Positions 1 to 7,439 of a stretch of 14,064 nt of DNA are shown here, piece after piece. Source of the DNA: CAZRZN01 sp964604565. GTDB lineage: Bacteria > Pseudomonadota > Alphaproteobacteria > Rhodobacterales > Rhodobacteraceae. The translations under genes were made by a program, and so were the position numbers. Under the pieces are notes generated by a model, which saw only the letters and a list, made by a program, of their open reading frames with translations, was not told the origin of the DNA and ran no database searches. Each line of letters begins with the position of its first letter. Position 1 is the first letter of the stretch. The DNA is taken from contig CAZRZN010000097.1 in the NCBI GenBank assembly GCA_964604565.1, forward strand, positions 1 to 14,064, read 5' to 3'.

Positions 1-9
1 ATTTTGCGC

Positions 10-38
10 TTGACGCCTGCCGCCGCCTTCCGTATCCG
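10..38 (+). promoter_or_regulatory. Predicted sigma-70 type promoter of the tRNA gene
   Basis: A -35 box TTGACG (10-15, preceded by C, giving the CTTGAC form often seen in alphaproteobacterial stable-RNA promoters) is followed after 17 bases by TATCCG (33-38). The -10 keeps only the leading TAT of the consensus. Transcription would start near base 45, about 8 bases before the tRNA. The position and the good -35 box support it; the weak -10 limits confidence. Confidence 0.5.
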
Positions 39-52
39 ACCACCCACTGCAT

Positions 53-129
<77 letters not shown>

Positions 130-313
130 TTCTTCCCATACGACGACATTTTCGCCCACCGACGGCAAACCTCGGCAACATCCCGTCGCCCGACAAGCCA
201 CGGAACTGAACAAATATCGTTCGTTTTCAGGGATGTTCTGTCCGGGCCGGGAAAAAGCGTCTCACCGCAGACAACGGACATGTGTGCCTGTGTCGGCGGC
301 ACCACCGGAGATA

Positions 314-343
314 CGGGAGAGGCGATCTTGACCGCCTCTCCCG
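314..343 (-). terminator. Hairpin terminator after the pseudoazurin gene
   Basis: A perfect 11-bp G+C-rich inverted repeat, CGGGAGAGGCG (314-324) and CGCCTCTCCCG (333-343), encloses an 8-base loop. On the minus strand it begins 13 bases past the pseudoazurin stop. No T-tract follows on either strand, so it is a strong stem without the classical tail. It could also stabilise the mRNA 3' end. Confidence 0.6.
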
Positions 344-356
344 GTGATCAAGGGCC

Positions 357-857
357 TCAGGCGGACATAAGGTCCATACCATCGACTTCCGCCCAGATGT
401 CTTCCCATACGGCATTGGCCTTGCCGCGGTGCTTGACCGCCTTGGCGGACTCCAGATTGTCCATCATCCCGTCGCCCTTGACGACGACAAGTCCGACCAT
501 GCCAAGCGCGTAGTGCGGCAGGCAGTGGTAGCCGTAAAAGCCCGGCGTGTCGAAGGTCACGTCGACCTCTTGGTTGATACGGCCCTTCCATGCTTCTGCG
601 CCCGCGGGCAGCATGTCGTCCGTGGTCTGGCTGTTATGACCCTTGTCGGTTGACAGGAACCGCACGGTATCGCCCGGTTCGATCGTGACGATGCGCGGGT
701 AGAACACCTGACGCAGCTTGCGGTCCTCGGGGTGGACATTCAGCATCTCGACATCGTGGGTCGTTGCAGCAAGCACCCGGCTCGGCAGGCTCAGGGCCAG
801 CGTTGCAGATGCCGCCGCCGACATCAGGGCGGTGCGGCGTGTGATAAGTTTGGTCAC
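357..857 (-). CDS. Pseudoazurin (periplasmic type 1 blue copper protein)
   Basis: The gene encodes 166 residues. Pseudoazurins are soluble periplasmic cupredoxins that carry electrons, classically to copper nitrite reductase or nitrous oxide reductase. The copper ligands are all visible: His74 in GHNSQT, then Cys112, His115 and Met120 in the C-x2-H-x4-M loop (CLPHYALGM). The segment HDVEMLN and the C-terminal two-helix-like tail (about 132-160) fit the family. The N-terminus has RR at 7-8 followed by a hydrophobic stretch to about residue 30, so it is an exported protein with a cleavage site near 30-32; the twin arginines could mean Tat export. The GTG start at 857 is chosen because GGAGG (863-867) lies 5 bases upstream. 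In-frame ATGs at 869 and 893 precede or overlap that site and have no Shine-Dalgarno of their own. No denitrification gene is in the window, so its redox partner is unknown here. Confidence 0.9.
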   Translation of the reverse strand: MTKLITRRTALMSAAASATLALSLPSRVLAATTHDVEMLNVHPEDRKLRQVFYPRIVTIEPGDTVRFLSTDKGHNSQTTDDMLPAGAEAWKGRINQEVDVTFDTPGFYGYHCLPHYALGMVGLVVVKGDGMMDNLESAKAVKHRGKANAVWEDIWAEVDGMDLMSA

Positions 858-862
858 GTTTT

Positions 863-867
863 CCTCC
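863..867 (-). promoter_or_regulatory. Ribosome binding site that fixes the pseudoazurin GTG start
   Basis: GGAGG on the minus strand is spaced 5 bases from GTG at 857. It overlaps the in-frame ATG at 869, which would otherwise be the obvious start, so it argues for the shorter protein. Confidence 0.65.
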
Positions 868-1000
868 ATTGGTATCTCTTGCCACCCAACCATCTAGACC
901 GGGCCGCATCGGCGCCAAGGTGCGGTATTCTGATGCAGTTTGTCCAGCGCCAGACCCGGGCATCGGCCATTTTTCCCTCATGGCGAAAGATCGGGCGTGC

Positions 1001-1054
1001 GTCCGCCCAGGCCGCGACAGCCGCTCGCCCGCCCATGCAAGCGGCCATGCGGAC
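1001..1054 (-). terminator. Composite stem-loop at the end of the four-gene ABC operon
   Basis: Two 6-bp blocks pair in register: GTCCGC (1001-1006) with GCGGAC (1049-1054), and GGCCGC (1010-1015) with GCGGCC (1041-1046). They are separated by small internal bulges (CCA against AT) and close a 25-base loop. The stem starts at the last base of the stop codon of the gene ending at 1054. No T-tract follows, so it may act as a terminator or as a 3'-end stabiliser. Confidence 0.4.
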
Positions 1055-1779
1055 TACACCCGCCGACGTGCCATCGCCCAGCCAAGGCCGGCCAGCACGC
1101 TCAGGACAACTGCCAGCGACAGCCCGATCCCCGCTGTCCTTGGACGCCATGCGGCTTCCGCCCCACCGATGACCAGCGGCACATCGCGGTCGAGAGACCG
1201 TTCAGCCGACGCCAAGAGGACGCCCTCTCGATAGTCCCGGATCTGCACGTCCAGCCCCCGGTCCTGTGCCATGGGCAAGTCAAGACGCACAATGCCCCGA
1301 GGGTCAGACGTTTCCGCGATCAAACCGGCGTAAAGATAAAGATCGTCGATCGTGGGGGGCGTGTCGGGCGGTTCGACGCCGCAGACGGAAATGGCGATCA
1401 ACGCATCCAGCGGCGTGGTCATCGGCAGCCGCTGATCGGCAAGGTGAACCATCACGGACATGCCCTCGAACGCGGCGATCTCCGTGCCGATCCTGGCCTC
1501 AACCCCGTCAAAGAGCGCATCGCCGATGTCCCATGTGCCTTGGCGGAACCCGATGAAATCAACGGTCCCGTCGGCCTCTGTCAGAAGGTCGGGCGACAGA
1601 CCGAAGGCGTCGACCGCCGTGCGGGCAGGCATGCCAAGGAACAGCTCGACCGCCCGTTCGCTTCGGTCGAGAACGATGGACACATCCTGCCCCGCGACGG
1701 GGCTGGCAACCAGACAAGCCAGCGCCGCACCCCATCCGGCAGTGGGATGTCTCATGCGATCATGCACCCTTCCGCCCAT
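1054..1779 (-). CDS. Unrecognised exported protein with a C-terminal membrane anchor
   Basis: I do not recognise this protein (241 residues from the chosen start). It has a signal peptide (hydrophobic GAALACLVASPV, likely cut after VAG before QDVSIV), a mostly acidic extracytoplasmic body of about 190 residues, one hydrophobic helix near the C-terminus (IGLSLAVVLSVLAGLGWAM) and a basic RRRV tail. This is a type-I single-pass topology with the body in the periplasm. There is one Cys in the body and no recognised catalytic motif. The gene follows the AttH-like gene on the same strand after about 70 bases and is followed by a stem-loop, so it is probably the last cistron of the exporter operon. 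Start: ATG at 1779 has GGAG 9 bases upstream. ATG at 1755 gives a more typical short signal peptide but its AAGG is 12 bases away, and ATG at 1794 has no visible Shine-Dalgarno. Confidence 0.75.
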   Translation of the reverse strand: MGGRVHDRMRHPTAGWGAALACLVASPVAGQDVSIVLDRSERAVELFLGMPARTAVDAFGLSPDLLTEADGTVDFIGFRQGTWDIGDALFDGVEARIGTEIAAFEGMSVMVHLADQRLPMTTPLDALIAISVCGVEPPDTPPTIDDLYLYAGLIAETSDPRGIVRLDLPMAQDRGLDVQIRDYREGVLLASAERSLDRDVPLVIGGAEAAWRPRTAGIGLSLAVVLSVLAGLGWAMARRRV

Positions 1780-1850
1780 ATGTTTGAACTCCATCTGCTA
1801 TCGGGAAAATAGGCCATAGCTGCGCGCAGGCAATGCCGCTGCTGCACGGA

Positions 1851-2888
1851 TCAATACCCTGTCATCTCCAGATAGCCGACCCCCTGATGACTGCCGGAGA
1901 CCCGCACTGGCCCCTCCCAGTAAGGGATCGACACCCCCATCCATGCCTCCGGGTTCAGCGCTCCCACCGTCACATCGACCCCCCTTTCGGGCAGGGTCAC
2001 GGCCCAGCGGGTCGGCACGCTGCGTCCTGCGACCTCCGAATATGCCAGCGGCCGGGCCGCAAAAGCGCCATCGCCATAGGACACCGTCTCGCCCTCGGGC
2101 GTGATCCAGGTCGCGTAGGTATATGTCGTGCCATCGGTCTGGTTCAGCCGAAATCCCATCAGCTTGTCCCCTGCATCGAAAGACAGGGAAAACCAGTCCC
2201 ACCCGGACTGCGTTTCGGCCAGCGGCTGTGATGACCATTCGCGGTCAAGCCACGCATTGCCGGTCACGGGCACCCGGCCTTCGGGCAGATCCAGAGTGCC
2301 TTCGATGCGGTAGAAGGGCTGCGAATAATAATAGCTCGCCTGCCCTTCGTCTGATTTCACGGAATAGCCACCCTCGCCATGAAAGACCAGCGGCCCCTCT
2401 GCGTCGAGCCGCATGTCATAGCGAAACTCCGGACCGCTGGCAGACAGCGTCAGCCCGTCCAGCGTCTCGCCCGACAGGTGCCAATCATCGATCCATGCCT
2501 CGAACGGGTCCGCCCGCACGCCGGCCTGCCCGATCCCGCCGCGCGCGAACCGTTCGGTCACGTGATGCGCGTCGGATGAGGTGACCGCGGCATGCGCGAA
2601 CCAGACCTGCGGAGAGGCCCAGCCCGCCGCCTCCCCCGGGGCCAGCGCAGAGCGGAACAACGTCCATTGCAGCCCGTAGGGGGTGCCGTCCGGGCCTGTC
2701 AGATTGGCGGTCAGATACCACCATTCGATGCGATACTCCGGATGCGCGCCGTGATCCGCGGGAAAGCTGAACATCTTGTCCGGTCGCGGCGTGGCAAAGC
2801 CATCGGCATCGGTTCCCAGACCGGCAAACCCCTGCCCGAGCGCCGCCATCGGCCAGACCAGAAGGAACAGCAATACTCTAGCGTTCAT
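1851..2888 (-). CDS. AttH/CrtC-like lipocalin-domain protein of an ABC export system
   Basis: The 345-residue protein has a signal peptide (about 1-18, MNARVLLFLL...AALG, no lipobox cysteine), so it acts in the periplasm. The mature part carries landmarks of the CrtC (carotenoid 1,2-hydratase-like) double-lipocalin family: YRIEWWYLTANL near 52-63, YGLQWTLFR near 71-79, and GNAWLDREWSSQPL near 210-223, the second-domain signature. In AttEFGH-type operons this protein accompanies an ATPase and FtsX-like permeases; its ligand is not established, and a lipid or other hydrophobic substrate is an inference from the fold. The ATG at 2888 is preferred over the in-frame TTG at 2894 because GAAGG lies 9 bases upstream of the ATG. 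It overlaps the end of the permease gene by 11 bp, which indicates translational coupling. No carotenoid genes are nearby, so a true CrtC role is unlikely. Confidence 0.85.
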   Translation of the reverse strand: MNARVLLFLLVWPMAALGQGFAGLGTDADGFATPRPDKMFSFPADHGAHPEYRIEWWYLTANLTGPDGTPYGLQWTLFRSALAPGEAAGWASPQVWFAHAAVTSSDAHHVTERFARGGIGQAGVRADPFEAWIDDWHLSGETLDGLTLSASGPEFRYDMRLDAEGPLVFHGEGGYSVKSDEGQASYYYSQPFYRIEGTLDLPEGRVPVTGNAWLDREWSSQPLAETQSGWDWFSLSFDAGDKLMGFRLNQTDGTTYTYATWITPEGETVSYGDGAFAARPLAYSEVAGRSVPTRWAVTLPERGVDVTVGALNPEAWMGVSIPYWEGPVRVSGSHQGVGYLEMTGY

Positions 2889-5289
2889 TGGCAAAAACCT
2901 TCAGCAGATCGCCCGGCGGGACCCGCGCAAGGCGCACCGCAGGCCAGAGCGCCGCCAATCCGGCCGCGCCCATGGTCCACAGGCCCAGCAGGGCATAGTC
3001 CCGGGGAAAGAGAAACATCGGCAACCGCCAGCCAAAGGCCTCGACATTGACCAGCGCCAAAAGAACCCAGGCCAGCGCAAGCCCCAGCGGCAGCGCCAGC
3101 ACAGAGGTCAGCGCCGCCAGAACCAGCGCCCGCAGCAGTTCCACCCGCGCCAGCGTGCCGCGCGTCAGCCCCATCGCCCAGACCGGCGCCAGTTGCGGCA
3201 GGCGGATCGCGGCCAGCGTCAGCAGGCTCATCAGGATGGCAAAGCCGGCAACCGCCAGCGTAAGCACGTTCAACGCGGCGGTGACGGTAAAGGTGCGCTC
3301 GAACACCCCAAGCGAGAACGCCTTGACCGCCCGCTGGTCGGTGACATTGTCCGGCGGCAGGTCGAACCGCGCGACGAGATCCTCTCGCAACGCGGCCGGA
3401 TCGACGCCCAGCACGCCGAACTGGCGGGCCCTGACGTCGGGGAAAAGGCGGCGAAATCGCTGTTCCGACACAAGAGCCTGACCGATCGTGTTGCCATAAT
3501 CCCCGTAGATCCCCACCAGCGGCAGCCGCAGATCCGCGTCCAGATCCAGCGTGTCGCCCAGCCACAGACCCGCCCGCCGGGCCAGCTGCTCATTCACGAT
3601 CACGCCCTCGCCTCCTGCGACCAGATCCCACGCGTCCGCCCGCGCATCCAGAAAGGTCCAGTTGTCCCGGTAGACGTCACGGTAGGCCGGGCCAAGCCGC
3701 ACCCCCATCAGGTCCGCCGGCAGGCCCGCCAGCCGGGTCTCGATCGACAGAAGCGGGATCACACCGTCGCTATTGGCCAGCAGGTAGGCTTCGAGCGCCG
3801 CGCTCTGTTCGGGATCGGTGCCGCGCACATAGGCATCGGAAAACAACCGCTGATCGAGAAAATCCACAAAGGTCAGGCGAAAACTGGACACCATGGTAGA
3901 CACCCCGACATTCGCGGCCATGGCCAGCAACAAGGCCATCAAGGCAAGGCTCAGCCCCGGCAATTGCTGTCGCGTGTCCGCCCAGAACCATCCCGCGATC
4001 ACGCCGCGGGCCCGCCCCTGTCCGAACGCCAGCACCGCGTCCAGCAGCAATGGCAGGGCCAATGCGGCACCGATCAGAAGACAGGCCAGCAGCACGAAAC
4101 TGGCCAGAAGCCCCGCCTGCAGCCAGCCCAGCACCCCCGCGACGGACAACAACAGCAAGGACACCGCCCCCTGCACGCGGCGTCCGCGCCCAGAGGCCCG
4201 CGCCCAGGCGCGCGGGCGTCCGCTGTCCAGAATTGGCATCCGGGCGATCCTCCAAAGGGCGTCAGCGCCTGCAAGCGCCGCGCCCACCACCGCGATCGCC
4301 AGCCCCGACAGCCACCAGACCGGGCGCAACTGCAAACCGCCCGCGACCTGCGCGCCATACAACCCTTCGAGAGTGGCCGCGACATCGGGCAGCAGAAGGG
4401 CCGCCACGACATAGCCCAGCATGACCCCGATGACGCCTGCCACAAGCGACAGCCCCAGCAACTCCACCGCCATCAGCAGGACCAGCCGCCGCAACGGCAC
4501 GCCAAGGGTGCGCAGGGTCCGCACCATGCCGCGGCGTTGCTCGAACACCAGCCCGATTGTGCCATGCACGATGAAGATGCCCACCGCGAAACTCAGCATG
4601 CCGAACGCCGTGAGGTTGAGATGAAAACTGTCGGTCAACTGTCCGACATCGCTGGAGGATTGCGCGGCAACCCGCGACAGGTCCGGCGCAACCTCCGCCA
4701 GCGGCGCCACCCCCATAGGCTGGCCTTCGGCAAGGATCAGACGGCTCAACCGGCCCTGTCGCTCCAACAGGCGTTGCGCCACCCCCACATCCGTCAGCGC
4801 GGTATCGGGCGCAACGCTGTTATCGGTCACGACCCTTTGAGGCACATTGCCCTCCAGCCGGGCCGCCGTTTCAGGGTTTGCAAACAGCACACCATCGGTG
4901 AGAAAATCCCCGATGGCGATATCCCGGTCGCCTCCCACCGGGCTGAGCGTGCCCGGCGTCGTCAAAGGATCCAGCCCGATAAGGCGCACCGATCCGTCCT
5001 GCACGCCCAGCCGTCCCTCCACCACCGGAGAGACCTGCCAGCCCGCCCGCCGCAGCGCCACATAGGTTTCCTGCGCAAGGCTGTCGCCCGCGCGCGGCAC
5101 AAGCTGATCGAACCGCCCCTCGCCCAGTGTCGCGGCCGCGGCGTCATAGCTGGCGCGCGCCTCGGCATTGATCGCCTGAACGCCCGACCACAGCGCCGTC
5201 GCCAGCGCCAGTCCCGCAAGAAAGGTGATCAGCTGCAACGGGTTGCGCCACCAATGCGACAGCAGCGCCTGTAGGCAGGCGCGCGTCAT
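2878..5289 (-). CDS. FtsX-like ABC transporter permease with duplicated domain (AttFG/YbbP type)
   Basis: The 803-residue inner-membrane protein has about ten predicted membrane helices. One lies at about 17-38, followed by a large periplasmic MacB-core-like region. Three follow at about 226-345, including the cytoplasmic loop EQRRGMVRTLRTLGVPLRRL typical of FtsX coupling helices. Two linker helices lie at about 373-420, the next at about 445-470, then a second periplasmic region and three C-terminal helices. The second FtsX repeat carries RLPQLAPVWAMGLTRGTL. Length and layout match the single-chain two-repeat permeases such as E. coli YbbP (about 800 residues). Such proteins work as mechanotransmitters or lipid/lipoprotein extractors and not as channels. 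The ATG at 5289 overlaps the ATPase stop as ATGA, and the 3' end overlaps the AttH-like gene, so the three genes are one coupled unit. Confidence 0.9.
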   Translation of the reverse strand: MTRACLQALLSHWWRNPLQLITFLAGLALATALWSGVQAINAEARASYDAAAATLGEGRFDQLVPRAGDSLAQETYVALRRAGWQVSPVVEGRLGVQDGSVRLIGLDPLTTPGTLSPVGGDRDIAIGDFLTDGVLFANPETAARLEGNVPQRVVTDNSVAPDTALTDVGVAQRLLERQGRLSRLILAEGQPMGVAPLAEVAPDLSRVAAQSSSDVGQLTDSFHLNLTAFGMLSFAVGIFIVHGTIGLVFEQRRGMVRTLRTLGVPLRRLVLLMAVELLGLSLVAGVIGVMLGYVVAALLLPDVAATLEGLYGAQVAGGLQLRPVWWLSGLAIAVVGAALAGADALWRIARMPILDSGRPRAWARASGRGRRVQGAVSLLLLSVAGVLGWLQAGLLASFVLLACLLIGAALALPLLLDAVLAFGQGRARGVIAGWFWADTRQQLPGLSLALMALLLAMAANVGVSTMVSSFRLTFVDFLDQRLFSDAYVRGTDPEQSAALEAYLLANSDGVIPLLSIETRLAGLPADLMGVRLGPAYRDVYRDNWTFLDARADAWDLVAGGEGVIVNEQLARRAGLWLGDTLDLDADLRLPLVGIYGDYGNTIGQALVSEQRFRRLFPDVRARQFGVLGVDPAALREDLVARFDLPPDNVTDQRAVKAFSLGVFERTFTVTAALNVLTLAVAGFAILMSLLTLAAIRLPQLAPVWAMGLTRGTLARVELLRALVLAALTSVLALPLGLALAWVLLALVNVEAFGWRLPMFLFPRDYALLGLWTMGAAGLAALWPAVRLARVPPGDLLKVFANER

Positions 5290-5942
5290 GCCAGCCGTCC
5301 CGCGCTTAGATGCAACTGCCGGTCCATGCGGGCGGCGACGGTGTTGGAATGCGTGACGACCATCAGCGCCGCCCCCGTCCGGGTCACCAGCGCCAGCATC
5401 TCGTCCAGCACGGTCGCGGCCGTGGCCTCATCAAGGTTGCCCGTCGGCTCGTCCGCAAGGATCAGGCGCGGCGCCGCCGCCAGAGTCCGGGCGATGGCCA
5501 CGCGCTGCTGCTGACCACCGGAAAGCTGCTCGGGGTATTTGCTGCGGTGCGGCCCGAGGCCCAGCGCCTCGATCAGTTCCACCACGCGCCCCGCGTCCTC
5601 GCGCCCGGACAACCGCGCCTGAAATCGGATGTTGTCATCCACATTCAGCGAGGGGATCAGGTTGAATTGCTGAAAGATCACGCCGACGTCGCTCCGCCTG
5701 AGCGCTGCACGCCCGGCCTCCGTCAGTCCTGCGATGTTGCGCCCGTCGAGGCGAATTTCGCCTTTGTCCGGCCGGTCCAGCCCGCCGACAAGATGCAGAA
5801 GCGTGCTCTTGCCGGACCCGGATTCCCCCTGAAGCGACAGGGTCTGCCCAAGCTCCATGGTCAGGTCGACGCCCGCCAACACCGGAACCGGCCCATCGGC
5901 CCCGGGATAAGTCTTTGTCACGCCTCGGATGTCCAGAAACAT
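5286..5942 (-). CDS. ABC transporter ATP-binding protein (MacB/LolD/YbbA class)
   Basis: This 218-residue ATPase is complete: Walker A GESGSGKST (39-47), Q-loop QQF (91-93), signature LSGGQ (140-144) followed by QQRVAIARTLA, Walker B LILADE (160-165), D-loop NLD (169-171) and switch histidine H198. The segment DEPTGNLD and the YPEQLSGGQQQRVAIA block are typical of the LolD/MacB/FtsE/YbbA group that serves FtsX-like permeases. It should energise the permease encoded immediately downstream; the stop codon overlaps the permease start by 4 bp. The start at 5942 has AAGGGG 7 bases upstream. It is the first gene of the operon. A weak promoter-like pair lies in the 84-base leader (TTTGCT at 5987-5992 and TAGATG at 5965-5970 on the minus strand, spacer 16), which I do not trust enough to list separately. 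The substrate cannot be told from the ATPase. Confidence 0.93.
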   Translation of the reverse strand: MFLDIRGVTKTYPGADGPVPVLAGVDLTMELGQTLSLQGESGSGKSTLLHLVGGLDRPDKGEIRLDGRNIAGLTEAGRAALRRSDVGVIFQQFNLIPSLNVDDNIRFQARLSGREDAGRVVELIEALGLGPHRSKYPEQLSGGQQQRVAIARTLAAAPRLILADEPTGNLDEATAATVLDEMLALVTRTGAALMVVTHSNTVAARMDRQLHLSAGRLA

Positions 5943-6026
5943 GCGGTGCCCCTTGTTTCAGAGGCATCTAGGCCCCGCACCGCAATAGCAAAGCCATGCG
6001 GGACGGGACAGTGGTCCGGCACGCCT

Positions 6027-6056
6027 GCGCCCCTGCCCGGCCGGGCAAAGAGGCGC
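6027..6056 (-). terminator. Hairpin terminator after the aminotransferase gene
   Basis: On the minus strand, GCGCCTC pairs with GGGGCGC (6050-6056 with 6027-6033, one G-T pair). Inside it, after a 2-base bulge, TGCCC pairs with GGGCA around a GGCC loop (6034-6047). The 12-bp stem begins 6 bases past the aminotransferase stop at 6063. There is no T-tract. It also separates this gene from the ABC operon that starts at 5942. Confidence 0.5.
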
Positions 6057-6062
6057 GGCAGG

Positions 6063-7439
6063 TCATGCTGTGGGCAGGACTTCGGCCACCGCCTTCGCGG
6101 TCTTGCCAGCGACCTCTTCGGCTTGCGCATGGGTCATGCAGAACGGCGGGGCAAAACCCAGAATATCGCCCTGCGGCATCGCCCGCGCGATCACGCCATG
6201 GGCATTCAGCGCCCCGGCGATGCGCGCCCCGACCTTTTCGGAGGCATCGAAGAACTGCCGCGTGTCACGATCCGCCACAAATTCGACCGCGGCCATCAGA
6301 CCCTCTCCACGCACTTCGCCGACATTGACGTGATCGCCCAGCGCGTCGTGCAACGCCGCCTGGAAATGCGCGCCCACGTCACCCGCATTCTGAACGAGGT
6401 TCAGATCGTCGATCAGCTTCAGGTTCGCCACCCCGGCGGCAGCGCCGATGGGATGCGCCGAATAGGTCCAGCCATGGCCGATGGGGCCGTTTTCATCGGT
6501 CCCCTGCTCCAGCACCTTCCACATCCGGTCCCCGACGATCGACCCCGACAGCGGCGCATAGGCAGAGGTCAGACCCTTGGCGATGGTGATCAGGTCAGGT
6601 TTGATCCCGTAGTGATCCGACCCGAACATCGTTCCAAGGCGGCCAAAGCCGGTGACGACTTCATCCGCGACCAGCAGGATGTCATGCTTGTGCAGGACGT
6701 TCTGGATCGCCTCCCAATAGCCCGGCGGCGGCGGCACGATGCCACCCGTGCCCAGCAGCGGCTCTCCGATGAAGGCGGCGATGGTGTCTGCGCCCTCACG
6801 TTCGATCAGCGCCTCCAGCTCCGCCGCGCAATGGGCGGTGAATTGCTCCGGCGTCAGGTCCAGATTGTCCCGGCGAAAGTAATAGGGCGCCTCGGTGTGG
6901 ATGACCTGTGCCAGCGGCAGATCGAATTTCTTGTGAAACAGCTCCAGCCCGGTCATCGAGCCGGTCACAAGGCCCGACCCGTGATAGCCGCGCCAGCGCG
7001 AGATGATCTTTTTCTTCTCGGGGCGGCCAAGGATGTTGTTGTAATACCAGATCAGCTTGACGTTGGTTTCATTGGCGTCCGAGCCGGACATGCCGAAATA
7101 GACCTTGGACATGCCTTCGGGCGCCCGGTCGAGGATCATCTTGGACAGGGTGATCGAGGCCTCGGTGCCATGCCCGACATAGGCATGGTAATAGGCCAGT
7201 TGATGCGCCTGCGCAGAGATCGCCTCGGCGATTTCGGGGCGGCCATAGCCGACGTTCACGCAATACAGACCCGCAAAGGCGTCCAGAAAACGGCGGCCGT
7301 CACGGTCCTCGATGAAACATCCCTCGCCGCCGGTGATGATGCGCGACGGTGTTTCGCCCCGCGCATGCTGGGCAAGATGGGTGGAGGGATGGAAAAAGTT
7401 CTGGCGGTCCCAATCCGCCAACTGGTCGTTGGTCAGCAC
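6063..7439 (-). CDS. Class III PLP-dependent aminotransferase (omega-amino acid/diamine type)
   Basis: The 458-residue enzyme is a fold-type I class III aminotransferase, normal in length. Visible landmarks are AGLYCVNVGYGRPEI near 56-70, the phosphate-binding SGSDANET at 118-125, GYHGSG at 151-156, FIGEPLLGTGGI at 223-234, D259 in VADEVVTGFGR (contacts the PLP ring nitrogen) and the Schiff-base lysine K288 in TIAKGLTSAYAPL. The family moves the terminal amino group of omega-amino acids, diamines or diamino acids to pyruvate or 2-oxoglutarate; substrate cannot be read from motifs alone. A GTG start at 7439 is chosen because GAGGAG lies 6 bases upstream; the only nearby ATG (7444) is out of frame. 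The EutB-like gene lies upstream on the same strand, but a 371-base gap separates them, so co-transcription is uncertain. A role in diamino-acid or ornithine catabolism is an inference from these neighbours. Confidence 0.9.
   Translation of the reverse strand: MLTNDQLADWDRQNFFHPSTHLAQHARGETPSRIITGGEGCFIEDRDGRRFLDAFAGLYCVNVGYGRPEIAEAISAQAHQLAYYHAYVGHGTEASITLSKMILDRAPEGMSKVYFGMSGSDANETNVKLIWYYNNILGRPEKKKIISRWRGYHGSGLVTGSMTGLELFHKKFDLPLAQVIHTEAPYYFRRDNLDLTPEQFTAHCAAELEALIEREGADTIAAFIGEPLLGTGGIVPPPPGYWEAIQNVLHKHDILLVADEVVTGFGRLGTMFGSDHYGIKPDLITIAKGLTSAYAPLSGSIVGDRMWKVLEQGTDENGPIGHGWTYSAHPIGAAAGVANLKLIDDLNLVQNAGDVGAHFQAALHDALGDHVNVGEVRGEGLMAAVEFVADRDTRQFFDASEKVGARIAGALNAHGVIARAMPQGDILGFAPPFCMTHAQAEEVAGKTAKAVAEVLPTA

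Noticed and set aside
1851..2888. Carotenoid 1,2-hydratase (CrtC) function for the lipocalin-like protein
   Set aside because: The fold family is shared, but the overlapping ABC genes and absence of carotenoid genes favour an AttH-type role.
2776..5274. Plus-strand open frame of 832 codons opposite the permease gene
   Set aside because: It is extremely rich in Arg, Gln, His and Pro, has no domain, and is the antisense shadow of a strongly supported FtsX permease in high-GC DNA.
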